Shown: positions 15,126 to 24,066, counted from the stretch's first letter. The stretch is 36,983 nucleotides of DNA from Kordia sp. (GCA_002733415.1 NVVR01000068.1:1-36983); one strand, 5' to 3'. Numbers and translations are program-made. Notes: generated by a model not told the origin, from the letters alone.

Positions 15126-17330
15126 TTACGACCTTTTTACTTGATCAATTCCATTGATTTTTTTGATGTTGTCAATAAGTTTATCGATAGTTTTTTTGTT
15201 TTTTACTGAAACAGTAATATTTCCAGTAAAGAAACCATCATCAGTTTCAAAGCTTATTTTCCTCATATTTACATGCATATTGTTTGAAATAATTTTAGTT
15301 AAGTTATTTACCAATCCTAATTGATCAATACCTGAAATTGTTAAATCAGTAAAATATTCTTGTTGTGAAGAATCAATCCATTTAGCTCTTATAATTCTGT
15401 AGGCATAATTTGCTTGCATGCTAACGGCATTCGGACAGTTGTTTTTATGAACTTTAATTCCTTCACTTACAGTTACAAAACCAAATACTTTATCGCCAGG
15501 AATAGGACTACAACAACTTGTTAACTTGTAGTTTAATTTTTCTTCTTCTTTTCCGAAAACTAGTAAATCATACTTTTCAGTAATTTCGTCTTTATTAATA
15601 TCTTCTTGTGATTGTTGTTTGCGTATTTTCTTTTTAAAGAAACTAATAAAAGCATTACTGCGTTCTGCTGCATAGTCCTTTAGCTTTTTGTTTTCTACAG
15701 TGCCTAGGCCTACTCTATAAAATAAATCCAAGCTTGTTTTTAAATCTAGGAAAGAAACTAACTCATTAACACTCTTGTCATTCAAAGTGATTTTTAATTG
15801 CTTTAGTTTGCGTTTTAATATCTCTTTTCCTTCGGTTGCAATCAATTTTCTCTCATCATTTAAAGATGATTTTATTTTAGATTTTGCTCGTGAGGTAGTT
15901 ACATAGTCCAGCCAGTTAGCGCTTGGTCTGGTGTTTTCGGAAGTGATAATTTCTACCTGATCACCACTTTTTAACACATGACTTAGCGGGACTAACTTCC
16001 CGTTTACTTTTGTTCCTCGGGTTTTAAAACCTATTTGAGTGTGTATACTGAAAGCAAAATCTAATGAAGTAGCTCCTTTAGGAAGGGACTTTAAATCTCC
16101 TTTTGGAGTAAAAACAAAAATTTCTTTAGCATATAAGTTTAGCTTGAATTGCTCAATAAAATCTACAGCATTGACTTCTTGATTTTCCAAGGCTTCCTGT
16201 AGTTTTACTAACCACTCATCTAATCCTCCTTCATTTTTATCTCCTTGCTTGTACTTGTAATGCGCTGCATATCCTTTTTCAGCAATTTCATTCATTCGTT
16301 CTGAGCGAATCTGAACTTCTACCCATTTTCCTTCTGGGCCCATTACCGTAATATGTAATGCTTCGTACCCTGTTGATTTAGGGGAAGAAATCCAATCTCT
16401 TAACCGAACAGGGTTTGGTCGATAATGATCCGTTACTATTGAATATATTTTCCAAGCGATAAATTTTTCTTGATCTTGATCGCATTTATAAATGATTCGT
16501 ACTGCAAACTTGTCATAGACTTCTTCAAATGTGACGTTTTGTTTTAGCATTTTTTTACGAATTGAAAATATAGACTTTGGCCGGCCTTTAATTTCAAAAT
16601 CGACATGTTCCTTTTTTAAACTGCTCTGTAATGAGTCATTAAAAGCTGTGATGTATTCTTTTTGTTCACCTTTTGATTCAAGCGTTTTTTCAAGAATGCT
16701 ATTAAATACTTCTGGTTCAGTATATTTTAAGCTTAAGTCCTCTAATTCAGTTTTAATATTATACAATCCCATTCTATGTGCTAGGGGAGCGTATATATAT
16801 AAGGTTTCAGAAGCAATTTTCACTTGTTTATGTGGAGGCATTGACTCCATAGTTTGCATATTATGCAGTCTGTCGGCAATTTTAATAATGATTACACGTA
16901 CATCATCATGTAATGTCAATAACATTTTTCTGAAATTCTCCGCTTGTAAGGATACATCAGCATCACTTTGTAACTGGGATATTTTAGTTAATCCATCAAC
17001 AATTCTAGCGACTGTTTCTCCAAACAGACGTTCCATATCATTTAAAGTGAAATCAGTATCTTCAACAACATCATGTAATAATGCTGCTGCGATAGAGGTA
17101 GCGTCTAGTCCAATTTCTGCAGCTACAATTTTAGCTACGGCAATAGGATGAAAAATATATGCTTCCCCGCTTTTTCTGCGTTGTTCTTTATGTGCATCTA
17201 CAGCAGTATTAAAAGCCAAGCGGATTAATTTCTTGTCATCTTCCGTTAAGGTTTGATAGCTTATTTTTAATAAATTTCTGTATTCAGCGGCAATGGCTGC
17301 ATTTTCCTTTTCGATTTCTACGTCTGTCAT
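15126..17330 (-). CDS. Bifunctional (p)ppGpp synthetase/hydrolase
   Basis: RelA/SpoT homologue (often called Rel or SpoT), 734 aa, that makes and degrades the alarmone (p)ppGpp. Order: HD hydrolase domain (about 40-195) with His61 and intact His86-Asp87 in LLHDVVEDTD; synthetase (about 235-345) with YEALHITVMGPEGKWVEVQIRSERM and AEKGYAAHYKYK; TGS domain (about 410-470; KEIFVFTPKGDLKSLPKGATSLDFAF); helical part; the conserved Cys segment TSCCSPIPGDKVFGF ... HKNNCPNA; and a C-terminal ACT domain (about 660-732). Both active sites look complete. No obvious promoter or terminator was seen. Confidence 0.95.
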   Translation of the reverse strand: MTDVEIEKENAAIAAEYRNLLKISYQTLTEDDKKLIRLAFNTAVDAHKEQRRKSGEAYIFHPIAVAKIVAAEIGLDATSIAAALLHDVVEDTDFTLNDMERLFGETVARIVDGLTKISQLQSDADVSLQAENFRKMLLTLHDDVRVIIIKIADRLHNMQTMESMPPHKQVKIASETLYIYAPLAHRMGLYNIKTELEDLSLKYTEPEVFNSILEKTLESKGEQKEYITAFNDSLQSSLKKEHVDFEIKGRPKSIFSIRKKMLKQNVTFEEVYDKFAVRIIYKCDQDQEKFIAWKIYSIVTDHYRPNPVRLRDWISSPKSTGYEALHITVMGPEGKWVEVQIRSERMNEIAEKGYAAHYKYKQGDKNEGGLDEWLVKLQEALENQEVNAVDFIEQFKLNLYAKEIFVFTPKGDLKSLPKGATSLDFAFSIHTQIGFKTRGTKVNGKLVPLSHVLKSGDQVEIITSENTRPSANWLDYVTTSRAKSKIKSSLNDERKLIATEGKEILKRKLKQLKITLNDKSVNELVSFLDLKTSLDLFYRVGLGTVENKKLKDYAAERSNAFISFFKKKIRKQQSQEDINKDEITEKYDLLVFGKEEEKLNYKLTSCCSPIPGDKVFGFVTVSEGIKVHKNNCPNAVSMQANYAYRIIRAKWIDSSQQEYFTDLTISGIDQLGLVNNLTKIISNNMHVNMRKISFETDDGFFTGNITVSVKNKKTIDKLIDNIKKINGIDQVKRS

Positions 17331-17415
17331 AAATCTAAGATATAATAAGTACTGGAGTTTTGCAACGTTTTTTTATAGAACTATATAATCGATGAACTAT
17401 GATGAAAATTCAACG

Positions 17416-17423
17416 TATATTTG
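17416..17423 (+). promoter_or_regulatory. -7 box for the first DEAD-box gene
   Basis: TATATTTG matches TAnnTTTG exactly. No TTG is present 17-20 bases upstream. A start at about 17430 would put a strong hairpin (17432-17470) at the very 5' end of the mRNA. Confidence 0.45.
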
Positions 17424-17500
17424 CTGACAAGTATATTGATAGCGCTAATGTTAGCGAAGTTATCAATATAAAAATCACTGACAGATTAGGATGTCAGCAA
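17421..17500 (+). promoter_or_regulatory. Nested hairpin element in the DEAD-box leader
   Basis: Outer arms TTGCTGACA (17421-17429) and TGTCAGCAA (17492-17500) are perfectly complementary over 9 bp. Inside, TATATTGATA (17432-17441) pairs with TATCAATATA (17461-17470) and CGCTAA (17443-17448) with TTAGCG (17451-17456). A second CTGACA (17478-17483) competes with the outer left arm for TGTCAG (17492-17497). Read as RNA it is a two-state structure; read as DNA the outer repeat brackets the start site. Confidence 0.65.
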
Positions 17501-17629
17501 TTTTACATATTAATGGGTTTATAGCTTGAGGTTTACCTTAATATAAAATCATTATGTTAATTCATGTCTTGTGGGGTTTCTGCAAGAGTTTAAGCTTAAG
17601 GCCCAATGGGTCTCATTTAAAAAATAAAT

Positions 17630-18934
17630 ATGACATTTGAATCGTTAGGATTATCAGTCGCTTTAGTAAAAGCAGTTGAAAAGAAAGGGTATACTGAGCC
17701 TTCACCAATTCAGGAAAAAGCAATTCCATTAATATTAGAAGGAAAAGATGTGTTGGCTTCAGCACAAACAGGTACAGGGAAAACAGCTGGTTTTACTTTG
17801 CCAATGTTGCATAGATTAGCGGCTGAAAACAAATGGAAAAGAAGACCTATACGTGCATTGGTATTAACACCAACCCGTGAATTAGCTGCGCAGGTATATG
17901 AAAATGTAAGAGAATACAGTGAGTATTTAGATATTGAATCAATGGTTATTTTTGGTGGTGTAAACCAAAAGCCACAGATACGTACTTTGCGTAGTGGAGT
18001 AGATGTATTGGTTGCTACACCAGGTAGATTATTAGATTTACATAGTCAAGGAGCCTTGTCATTAGGGAAAGTTGAGTTTTTAGTGTTAGATGAAGCAGAC
18101 CGTATGTTAGATATGGGATTCTTAAGAGATATTAAAAAAGTTCTTGAACTTGTTCCAAAGGAAAGACAGACATTATTATTCTCTGCAACATTTTCAAGAG
18201 AAATAAAATCATTTGCAAGTAGTATTTTAAGAAACCCTGTATCTGTAGAGGCTACTCCGGAAAACACTACCGCAGAAAAAGTTGATCAGAAAGTTTATAG
18301 AGTAGATAAAGGAAAGAAAACCGAATTAGTTATTAAGTTGATTAATGATGGTCATTGGAAACAAGTATTGGTTTTTACACGTACGAAGCATGGAGCAAAT
18401 AAGCTGACAGAAAAAATGGGGAAAGCTGGTATTTCTGCAGCCGCTATTCATGGAAATAAAAGTCAGAATGCTAGGACTAAAGCTTTGGATGGTTTTAAAA
18501 AGAATAAAGTACGTGTTTTAGTAGCGACTGATATAGCTGCTAGAGGATTAGATATTCCGTTATTACCTCACGTAATTAACTTCGAATTACCTAATATTCC
18601 TGAAGATTATGTACACCGTATTGGTAGGACAGGTAGAGCAGGGGCAAGTGGCGAAGCAATTTCATTAGTTTGTGGTGAAGAACGTGAATACTTAAAGAGT
18701 ATTGAAAAGTTATTAGGAGAAAGAATGGCAACTACTTCTATTGATGGATATGAGCCTAGTAAGGAAGACATGGAAAGTCAGCCAATAAAAGGAAAAGCTC
18801 AAAAGAAAGGTTCTGGTGGTGGAAACCGAGGAGGTAAAAGTTCAAGAGGTCACCGTGGTACTGGCGGAATAAATTCTGGTGGAGGTGGATCAAACAGAAA
18901 TAAAAATAAAAATAGACGACCTCGTAGAGATTAG
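17630..18934 (+). CDS. DEAD-box RNA helicase, RhlE-like
   Basis: ATP-dependent RNA helicase, 434 aa, cytosolic; probable roles in ribosome assembly, mRNA decay or cold adaptation. Q motif with Gln28 ([11 protein letters not shown]), Walker A AQTGTGKT with Lys51, [21 protein letters not shown], and in the second RecA domain [13 protein letters not shown] and [10 protein letters not shown]. The tail (about 385-434) is Gly/Arg/Lys/Asn-rich with GGGNRGG and RGHRG, an RNA-binding extension. Eight bases before the VF530-family gene, with which it probably forms an operon ending in the terminator at 19249. Confidence 0.95.
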   Translation: MTFESLGLSVALVKAVEKKGYTEPSPIQEKAIPLILEGKDVLASAQTGTGKTAGFTLPMLHRLAAENKWKRRPIRALVLTPTRELAAQVYENVREYSEYLDIESMVIFGGVNQKPQIRTLRSGVDVLVATPGRLLDLHSQGALSLGKVEFLVLDEADRMLDMGFLRDIKKVLELVPKERQTLLFSATFSREIKSFASSILRNPVSVEATPENTTAEKVDQKVYRVDKGKKTELVIKLINDGHWKQVLVFTRTKHGANKLTEKMGKAGISAAAIHGNKSQNARTKALDGFKKNKVRVLVATDIAARGLDIPLLPHVINFELPNIPEDYVHRIGRTGRAGASGEAISLVCGEEREYLKSIEKLLGERMATTSIDGYEPSKEDMESQPIKGKAQKKGSGGGNRGGKSSRGHRGTGGINSGGGGSNRNKNKNRRPRRD

Positions 18935-18942
18935 TATATATA

Positions 18943-19179
18943 ATGGAAGCGCAAAAAAACAACCCACTTCATGGAGTGAAACTAGCTACAATAGTAGAAG
19001 AACTGGTGGACTATTATGGGTGGGAGCATTTAGGTACTCAAATTAGTATTCGTTGTTTTACTGACAATCCATCTATAAAATCGAGTTTGAAGTTTTTAAG
19101 AAGAACGCCTTGGGCTAGAGATAAAGTAGAGCATTTGTATTTGTATATGCTTCGAAAAAGCGGAAGAAATAAAAAGTAA
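18943..19179 (+). CDS. VF530-family (DUF2132) small DNA-binding-like protein
   Basis: 78 aa. The whole chain matches the VF530/DUF2132 family: [64 protein letters not shown]. The family is a compact helical fold described as DNA-binding from a Vibrio structure; its cellular role is not established. A basic tail RKSGRNKK follows. It lies 8 bases after the DEAD-box gene and shares its terminator, suggesting a nucleic-acid-related role. Confidence 0.88.
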   Translation: MEAQKNNPLHGVKLATIVEELVDYYGWEHLGTQISIRCFTDNPSIKSSLKFLRRTPWARDKVEHLYLYMLRKSGRNKK

Positions 19180-19248
19180 TTAGTAGTCTAGTAAAGAATG
19201 AAGAAACAAGACTTGTTTTTGAATTACAAAAAAAATAATTTAAGCATA

Positions 19249-19286
19249 ACAAAGCCCTATCAATAATGATAGGGCTTTGTGTTTTT
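19249..19286 (+). terminator. Strong intrinsic terminator
   Basis: ACAAAGCCCTATCA (19249-19262) pairs perfectly over 14 bp with TGATAGGGCTTTGT (19267-19280), 4-base loop, followed by GTTTTTG. It ends the DEAD-box/VF530 transcript. Confidence 0.9.
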
Positions 19287-19380
19287 GAAAATAGATATAA
19301 TTGATTTTCGCTGTATCAGTACAGGAAATAATAAATTAAAATATTTTTAGGTATCCTTTGGAGTAAAATCCATTGGGGGA

Positions 19381-19572
19381 TTAAATTACAGTTACATTTA
19401 CTGCATTTAAACCTTTTCTACCTTCTTCTAAGTCATATTGTACTTCATCACCTTCGCGAATTTCATCTACTAATCCTGAGATGTGTACAAAATACTCTTT
19501 GTCTGAACCTTCTTCTGTTATAAAACCGAATCCTTTTGAGTCGTTGAAGAATTTTACTGTTCCTTTATTCAT
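19381..19572 (-). CDS. Cold-shock protein, CspA family
   Basis: 63 aa single cold-shock domain, an OB-fold that binds single-stranded RNA/DNA as an RNA chaperone. RNP1 is KGFGFI, RNP2 is YFVHIS (usual form VFVHxS), preceded by GTVKFFNDSK. Normal CspA proteins are 65-70 aa; this one ends after AVNVTVI. Whether it is cold-induced cannot be read from sequence. It faces the VF530 gene across the terminator and follows the DMT/unknown pair on the same strand. Confidence 0.93.
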   Translation of the reverse strand: MNKGTVKFFNDSKGFGFITEEGSDKEYFVHISGLVDEIREGDEVQYDLEEGRKGLNAVNVTVI

Positions 19573-19607
19573 TATTATTTGTATTAAATTATTAATTACT
19601 ATATGGA

Positions 19608-20090
19608 TTACAAAGATGATGCCAAGTTTTCTATTTCCAGTCCGTAATCGTACTGCAAGTCCTCATGGAGTAGTAGTGTTTTCTTTTTAGCATTAGCTAA
19701 TTCACGTTTGTAGATGTTAAGTAATACTGTGTTTTTTCGAATGCTTGGTTTGAAGTTTTTGAGTTTCTCACAGAAATATAGTAATAAGGTAATTTCAGTT
19801 TCTGTTTGTTTTGAATAGCGAATGTATTTTTTAATAATCCTCAAGATTTTACGGACACTCTTCTTAATAAAATAATAGGTTTTTGTATTAATGAGATCAA
19901 ACTGTTCATCAATTTCTAGCTTCACACTCTTAATAAATGAATCTTCGTTCTCTGATTCAAATAACAGATATGTCAATAACTCTTTATTTTCTTTTTTGAA
20001 TTTAGATAATTGTAAGCATAGCTTAAGAAGGTCATCATGCGATCGATGAGAGAGCTCTGTTTTAATTTCTTTAACGGTTACTGCCTTCAT
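19608..20090 (-). CDS. Unknown helical cytosolic protein
   Basis: 160 aa, no signal peptide, no membrane segment. Mostly charged amphipathic helix with Lys/Glu/Leu-rich stretches: VKEIKTELSHRSHDDLLKLCLQLSKFKKENKELLTYLLFE at the start and RKILRIIKKYIRYSKQTETEITLLLYFCEKLKNF in the middle. No catalytic motif recognised. Its ATG overlaps the stop of the DMT exporter gene by 4 bases (20087-20090), so the two are translationally coupled. I recall similar unnamed proteins in other flavobacteria, but cannot name a family. Confidence 0.75.
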   Translation of the reverse strand: MKAVTVKEIKTELSHRSHDDLLKLCLQLSKFKKENKELLTYLLFESENEDSFIKSVKLEIDEQFDLINTKTYYFIKKSVRKILRIIKKYIRYSKQTETEITLLLYFCEKLKNFKPSIRKNTVLLNIYKRELANAKKKTLLLHEDLQYDYGLEIENLASSL

Positions 20091-20944
20091 AAGGAGTGTT
20101 TGGTATTTATCTTAAAAATATTACTTTTTTTCTGATTGATATAATTTCCAATAAAAATTAATGTACCACCTATAATGATAGTTGTATCAAATGCTTCGTT
20201 GTAAAAAAGAATGCCAGCAAGGATTAAAATAGGAAGACGCAAATAATCTAAAGAGATAAGGCTGCTAATGTCCTCTTTTTTTAATGCTTTGGCTAAACTA
20301 AAATGAGCTCCGATACCTGATAATCCAATCAATATTAACCAAAAGTAATCCGAATAATTTGGCCAGTTCCAATTAGCATATGTGCATGCAAATGAAATAG
20401 GGAGTTGTGTTAAACACATGATAATTACAACGTCAGAAGCTGAATTTGTTTTTACTATTTTTTTGGTGGCAGTATGTGCTATTGCAAAGCAAATTGCTGA
20501 AAGTAATACTATTATTGAGTTATAGTTAATAAGCTCAATTCCGGGTTTCATAATTATTAAAACACCTATAAAGCCAAGGACGATACTGATTACTTTTTTA
20601 GTGGTTATTTTTTCTTTTATAAAGAGGGAAGCGAGAATCAAAATCCAAATAGGTGTGGTGAATTCTATCGCAGTTACTTCAGCAAGAGATAAATACACAA
20701 TTCCTAGAACCCAGCCGTATTGAGCAATAAGGTGAAAAAGGTTTCTGAATAAATGTTGTTTGATATTTGATAAGCTACCGATGATTGTCTTTTTAGGAAG
20801 TAATATTAGTAGTGTTATTGATCCTATTAATGCCCTAAAGAAGATAATTTGAAAAGGACTGACGTCTGTGTTTATTTGTTTTACACCAATGGCAACAATA
20901 CAAAAAGTAAGTACACTGAGTAGCATCCAAAGTTTTGAATTCAT
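20087..20944 (-). CDS. EamA/DMT-family transporter
   Basis: 285 aa inner-membrane protein with about ten hydrophobic segments and the two EamA repeats of the drug/metabolite transporter superfamily (for example FFRALIGSITLLILLPKK and EFTTPIWILILASLFIKEKITTKKVISIVLGFIGVLIIMKPG, a typical EamA end-of-repeat pattern; second repeat ends near FIGNYINQKK). The substrate is unknown; relatives export amino acids, purines or other metabolites. Seven bases... the start ATG (20942-20944) lies 6 bases after the chrA-like gene's stop, in the same operon. Confidence 0.88.
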   Translation of the reverse strand: MNSKLWMLLSVLTFCIVAIGVKQINTDVSPFQIIFFRALIGSITLLILLPKKTIIGSLSNIKQHLFRNLFHLIAQYGWVLGIVYLSLAEVTAIEFTTPIWILILASLFIKEKITTKKVISIVLGFIGVLIIMKPGIELINYNSIIVLLSAICFAIAHTATKKIVKTNSASDVVIIMCLTQLPISFACTYANWNWPNYSDYFWLILIGLSGIGAHFSLAKALKKEDISSLISLDYLRLPILILAGILFYNEAFDTTIIIGGTLIFIGNYINQKKSNIFKINTKHSL

Positions 20945-20950
20945 AGGTGA

Positions 20951-22072
20951 TTATATATGGGTTAATAGATATCCAATAATAGCTCCTCCAAAAACGATAA
21001 AAGCGCTATTTATTTTTTTGAAAACAAACACTCCTATTAAACTTATAGCGGCAATCAGCATTGTTCTCCAATCGGTTATTGTGTCTTTGCTCATGTCAAC
21101 ACAAACAGCTATAATTAATGCTACTGCAGCAACATTAACTGCGTCTAAAAAAGCACTAACTATTTTAGATTTTCGCATTCTAGGAATTAACGGATTTAGT
21201 AGTAAAACAAATAAAAATGATGGAAGAAATATCCCTAATGTTGCGGCCAAAGCTCCTGAAGCTCCGTTCATTTGCCAGCCAATAAATGTTGCGGTTGATA
21301 GTACTGGTCCAGGTGTAAATTGCCCCACGGCAATAGCATCAATTAGTTCTTGCCTGGTTAATAAACCATTAGCTACAAGTTCGGTATCTAAAAAAGCAAA
21401 TAATACATATCCACTCCCGTATAAAACAGCACCTACTTTAAAAAATGTCAATAAAATTTTAAAACTTCCAATTTTTATAAGATTGGTTGTTTGTAATATT
21501 AGTATTGGCGCTATTGAGTTTAATATTGTTTTCCTTTTCTTGATATAATAAATTAAAACACCAAGTATTCCACAACCAAATAGTGCGCTAATTTCATGTA
21601 CTCCTGATAAACAGGCGATAATTGTAAGAATGCCTAGTATGGCTAGTTCCGTGTTTTTAATTGCTTTTTTGCCAAGTCGATAGGCAGCCATGACGATTAA
21701 TGCGATTACTGCTGGTTTGATACCATAAATAAAAGGTTCAACGGTAGGTAGTTGTCCATAGGTTTGATACAACCATGCAAATACCATCGTAATAAGTATG
21801 GCAGGTGTGATAAAGCATGCTCCAGCTATAAATAAGCCTTTCCACCCACCACGTTCATAACCACAATGCATGGTCATTTCTGTGGAATTTGGACCAGGTA
21901 TTAAGTTTGTAGCCCCAATAAGATCTAAAAAATGTTCTTGGGTAAACCATTTTCTTTTATTGACCACTTCATTTTCCATCATGGCAATATGAGCAGCCGG
22001 ACCACCAAAAGAAATACAGCCTAACTTAAAGAATAGTTTTGCGATTTCTGATAAGTTGTTTTTTTGTAACAT
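20951..22072 (-). CDS. ChrA-type chromate transporter family protein
   Basis: 373 aa, long-chain (two-domain) member of the CHR family of inner-membrane transporters. First half: KLGCISFGGPAAHIAMMENEVVNKRKW and ATNLIPGPNSTEM with the family's Pro-Gly-Pro; second half repeats it with TFFKVGAVLYGSGYVLFAFLDTELV and AVGQFTPGPVLSTATFIGWQ. Known members expel chromate; many chromosomal homologues have no proven substrate, so resistance is not asserted. First gene of a three-gene run with the DMT exporter and the 160 aa unknown. Confidence 0.9.
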   Translation of the reverse strand: MLQKNNLSEIAKLFFKLGCISFGGPAAHIAMMENEVVNKRKWFTQEHFLDLIGATNLIPGPNSTEMTMHCGYERGGWKGLFIAGACFITPAILITMVFAWLYQTYGQLPTVEPFIYGIKPAVIALIVMAAYRLGKKAIKNTELAILGILTIIACLSGVHEISALFGCGILGVLIYYIKKRKTILNSIAPILILQTTNLIKIGSFKILLTFFKVGAVLYGSGYVLFAFLDTELVANGLLTRQELIDAIAVGQFTPGPVLSTATFIGWQMNGASGALAATLGIFLPSFLFVLLLNPLIPRMRKSKIVSAFLDAVNVAAVALIIAVCVDMSKDTITDWRTMLIAAISLIGVFVFKKINSAFIVFGGAIIGYLLTHI

Positions 22073-22169
22073 AAAGCTATATACTAAATCAACTTCTTGA
22101 ATAAAAACACACGAGAAAAGGAATTAAGCTGAGGTGTGATTATGAGAAGTTAAACCTGTTTGAAGGAGG

Positions 22170-23405
22170 TTAATACCAGCGTTTCTTTTTCTTTTTTGAA
22201 CCTTCGGACTTTCTCCCTTTTTTATGTTTGCTACCTGCTTTTTTATGCACTTCAGGTTTAGCTTTAGGGTCTAATGGATAAGGATGTTCTTCCTCAACTG
22301 GGATAAACTTATTAATTAATTTTTGAATGCTAATTACATACTCTTTTTCATCAGCTGAACATAATGAATATGATGTACCTTTATTTCCTGCTCTACCAGT
22401 TCTACCAATACGGTGTACATAGGTTTCTGATATGTTTGGTATATCAAAATTGATAACTGCATCCAATTCTTTGATATCAATACCTCTTGAAGCAACATCA
22501 GTAGCGATTAAAATAGTAGCCTTTCCTCTTTTAAAATCATTAAGTGCTTCTTGACGTTCACTTTGTGATTTATCTCCGTGGATAGAAGCAACTTTATAGT
22601 TGTTTTTTAGTAAGGATTTTTCTAATTTATCAACCCCGTGTTTGGTTCGTCTAAAAATAAGAATATTCCCTTTGATTGTATTTCGCAATAAGTGTAAACA
22701 CAACTCTATTTTCTGAGGTTTTGGAGTGTAGTATAAAATCTGATTTACAGATTTTGTAGTGGATGAGGTTGGGGAAATTTCTACTCTTTCAGGATCAGTT
22801 AATAGTGTGTTTGCTAAATTAACTACCTTATGTGGCATTGTAGCAGAAAATAATAATATTTGTTTTTGACTAGGACAAAGACGCTCAATTTTTCTAACAT
22901 CATCAATGAATCCCATGTCTAGCATTAAATCGGCTTCATCCAAAACCAATGTTTCTATAAAGCTTAAATTGATTACATCTTGCTTGTGTAAATCTAATAA
23001 ACGACCAGGAGTAGCAATTAAAATATCAACCCCTTTTTTAAGAATTTCTTTTTGCGGATCAATAGATGCACCTCCAAATATCACAGCTGACTTCAGATTT
23101 GTGTATTTGCTATATCGATTAAAATTTTCATTTATTTGTATAGCAAGTTCACGTGTAGGGCTTATTATTAGTGCTCTTATTTTTTTGCCAGATTTACCTT
23201 CATTCTGCTTGTCATACAATAATTGTAAAATAGGCAAAGCAAAAGCTGCAGTTTTACCGGTTCCTGTTTGAGCAGATGCAATTACATCTTTTTTATCCAG
23301 TATTAAAGGAATTGTATATTCCTGTATAGGAGTAGGTATCTCGTATTTTTTTTCAGAGATTGCCTTTAGTATCGGCTTATTTAATTTTAAGTCTTTAAAC
23401 TGCAT
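22170..23405 (-). CDS. DEAD-box RNA helicase, RhlE-like (second copy)
   Basis: 411 aa ATP-dependent RNA helicase. TPIQEYTIP (Q motif), [49 protein letters not shown] and [10 protein letters not shown] are all present. The C-terminal tail is short and lysine-rich (KKAGSKHKKGRKSEGSKKKKKRWY), unlike the Gly-rich tail of the copy at 17630, so the two probably bind different RNAs. Single-gene transcript from the -7 box at 23434. Confidence 0.95.
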   Translation of the reverse strand: MQFKDLKLNKPILKAISEKKYEIPTPIQEYTIPLILDKKDVIASAQTGTGKTAAFALPILQLLYDKQNEGKSGKKIRALIISPTRELAIQINENFNRYSKYTNLKSAVIFGGASIDPQKEILKKGVDILIATPGRLLDLHKQDVINLSFIETLVLDEADLMLDMGFIDDVRKIERLCPSQKQILLFSATMPHKVVNLANTLLTDPERVEISPTSSTTKSVNQILYYTPKPQKIELCLHLLRNTIKGNILIFRRTKHGVDKLEKSLLKNNYKVASIHGDKSQSERQEALNDFKRGKATILIATDVASRGIDIKELDAVINFDIPNISETYVHRIGRTGRAGNKGTSYSLCSADEKEYVISIQKLINKFIPVEEEHPYPLDPKAKPEVHKKAGSKHKKGRKSEGSKKKKKRWY

Positions 23406-23433
23406 AGCTGCTTTTTTAGTACAAAATGTCCTG

Positions 23434-23441
23434 CAAATATA
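23434..23441 (-). promoter_or_regulatory. -7 box for the second DEAD-box gene
   Basis: Minus-strand TATATTTG (23441-23434), an exact TAnnTTTG match 29 bases ahead of the ATG. No TTG is seen at the -33 position. A perfect 11-bp palindrome GGTTAATAACC (23473-23483) lies near -40. Confidence 0.45.
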
Positions 23442-23533
23442 CTGTAAAATTAGAAGGTATGTATTATTAGGTGGTTAATAACCATAAGGCATAAAAGTTT
23501 GGTAGAATGAGTTATTTATGAAAATATAAACAT

Positions 23534-23567
23534 AAAAAAAGCCGAAGTGTTACTTCGGCTTTTTTTG
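23534..23567. terminator. Bidirectional intrinsic terminator
   Basis: GCCGAAGT (23541-23548) pairs with ACTTCGGC (23552-23559), 3-base loop, flanked by seven As and eight Ts so it works on either strand. It terminates the GNAT gene on the minus strand. Confidence 0.9.
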
Positions 23568-23587
23568 ATATAATAAATTATATTGTG

Positions 23588-23878
23588 TTATATTTTTATT
23601 CCTACAGGAAGTAAACCTCTATACTGTTTGTTTTTTCTCATAAAACTAACTATAGGAGTACAAGTAGGAACAACGCTTAAATTACGTTCTTCTATGTTTT
23701 CAAAAACATGTTTGATAAAGGTGTTTAGAAAATCACTTTCTGTAATTTCTTCTGGAACGTTTATTTTTGTTAAGAATATTTTTCGCTCTTGTAAAGAGTA
23801 TTCAATTGTAGCTAAATGGTCGTCAACAATCATTTCAAATTGTCTTAAAAAATCGTTGTCCTTCAATGTCAATTCCAT
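23588..23878 (-). CDS. Small GNAT-fold N-acetyltransferase (COG2388-like)
   Basis: 96 aa from the ATG at 23876-23878; the reading frame stays open to 23974 but a promoter-like element sits at 23944-23974, so the longer form is unlikely. MELTLKDNDFLRQFEMIVDDHLATIEYSLQ and the end VVPTCTPIVSFMRKNKQYRGLLP match the pattern of the very short GNAT-like family COG2388 (C-terminal CxxxxxFxxKxxxYxxL). Family members bind acetyl-CoA; the acceptor is unknown. Confidence 0.72.
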   Translation of the reverse strand: MELTLKDNDFLRQFEMIVDDHLATIEYSLQERKIFLTKINVPEEITESDFLNTFIKHVFENIEERNLSVVPTCTPIVSFMRKNKQYRGLLPVGIKI

Positions 23879-23943
23879 AATCATAGGTATAGGTTTTTTA
23901 GGTTGATAGCTTGGGTAGTGCTGTTTTTTGTAGAAACAGACCC

Positions 23944-23974
23944 TAAATATACGTAAATTAGCCGGATTTAACAA
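23944..23974 (-). promoter_or_regulatory. Promoter of the small GNAT gene
   Basis: Minus strand: TTG (23974-23972), 20 bases, TATATTTA (23951-23944), 7 of 8 in the -7 box. About 65 bases ahead of the chosen ATG. Confidence 0.5.
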
Positions 23975-24066
23975 AGATTGATGAGTTTAACTCTGTGAAA
24001 TTCACTAATTTAAATGTTTTTACGGTTCGCAAAGCTTAATTGATTAAATTTACAGCATATAAAACT

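Larger units (their letters stand above)
17331..17629. other. Divergent gap between rel and a DEAD-box gene
   Basis: 299 bases, no supported ORF. It holds a plus-strand -7 box at 17416-17423, the nested hairpin element 17421-17500, and a small hairpin GGCCC/GGGTC (17600-17612) 18 bases ahead of the helicase ATG. The helicase mRNA leader is therefore about 200 nt long. Confidence 0.6.

Noticed and set aside
16531..17151. 206 aa open frame on the plus strand
   Set aside because: Antisense to the HD/synthetase part of the Rel enzyme; Ser/Cys-rich product is typical of a shadow.
17554..17640. 28-codon ORF overlapping the start of the first DEAD-box gene
   Set aside because: Could be an upstream ORF with coupling, but composition is unremarkable, it has no start context, and an ORF this short is expected by chance.
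18800..18931. Gly/Asn/Arg repeats that look like a tandem DNA repeat
   Set aside because: Explained by the low-complexity RNA-binding tail of the DEAD-box helicase; no exact nucleotide repeat unit.
20868..21548. 226 aa open frame on the plus strand
   Set aside because: Spans antisense across the end of chrA-like and the start of the DMT gene; both real genes have clear family patterns.
23473..23483. Perfect palindrome GGTTAATAACC upstream of the second DEAD-box gene
   Set aside because: Position near -40 suits an operator, but an 11-bp A/T-rich palindrome is common in low-GC DNA and no second copy was seen in the window.
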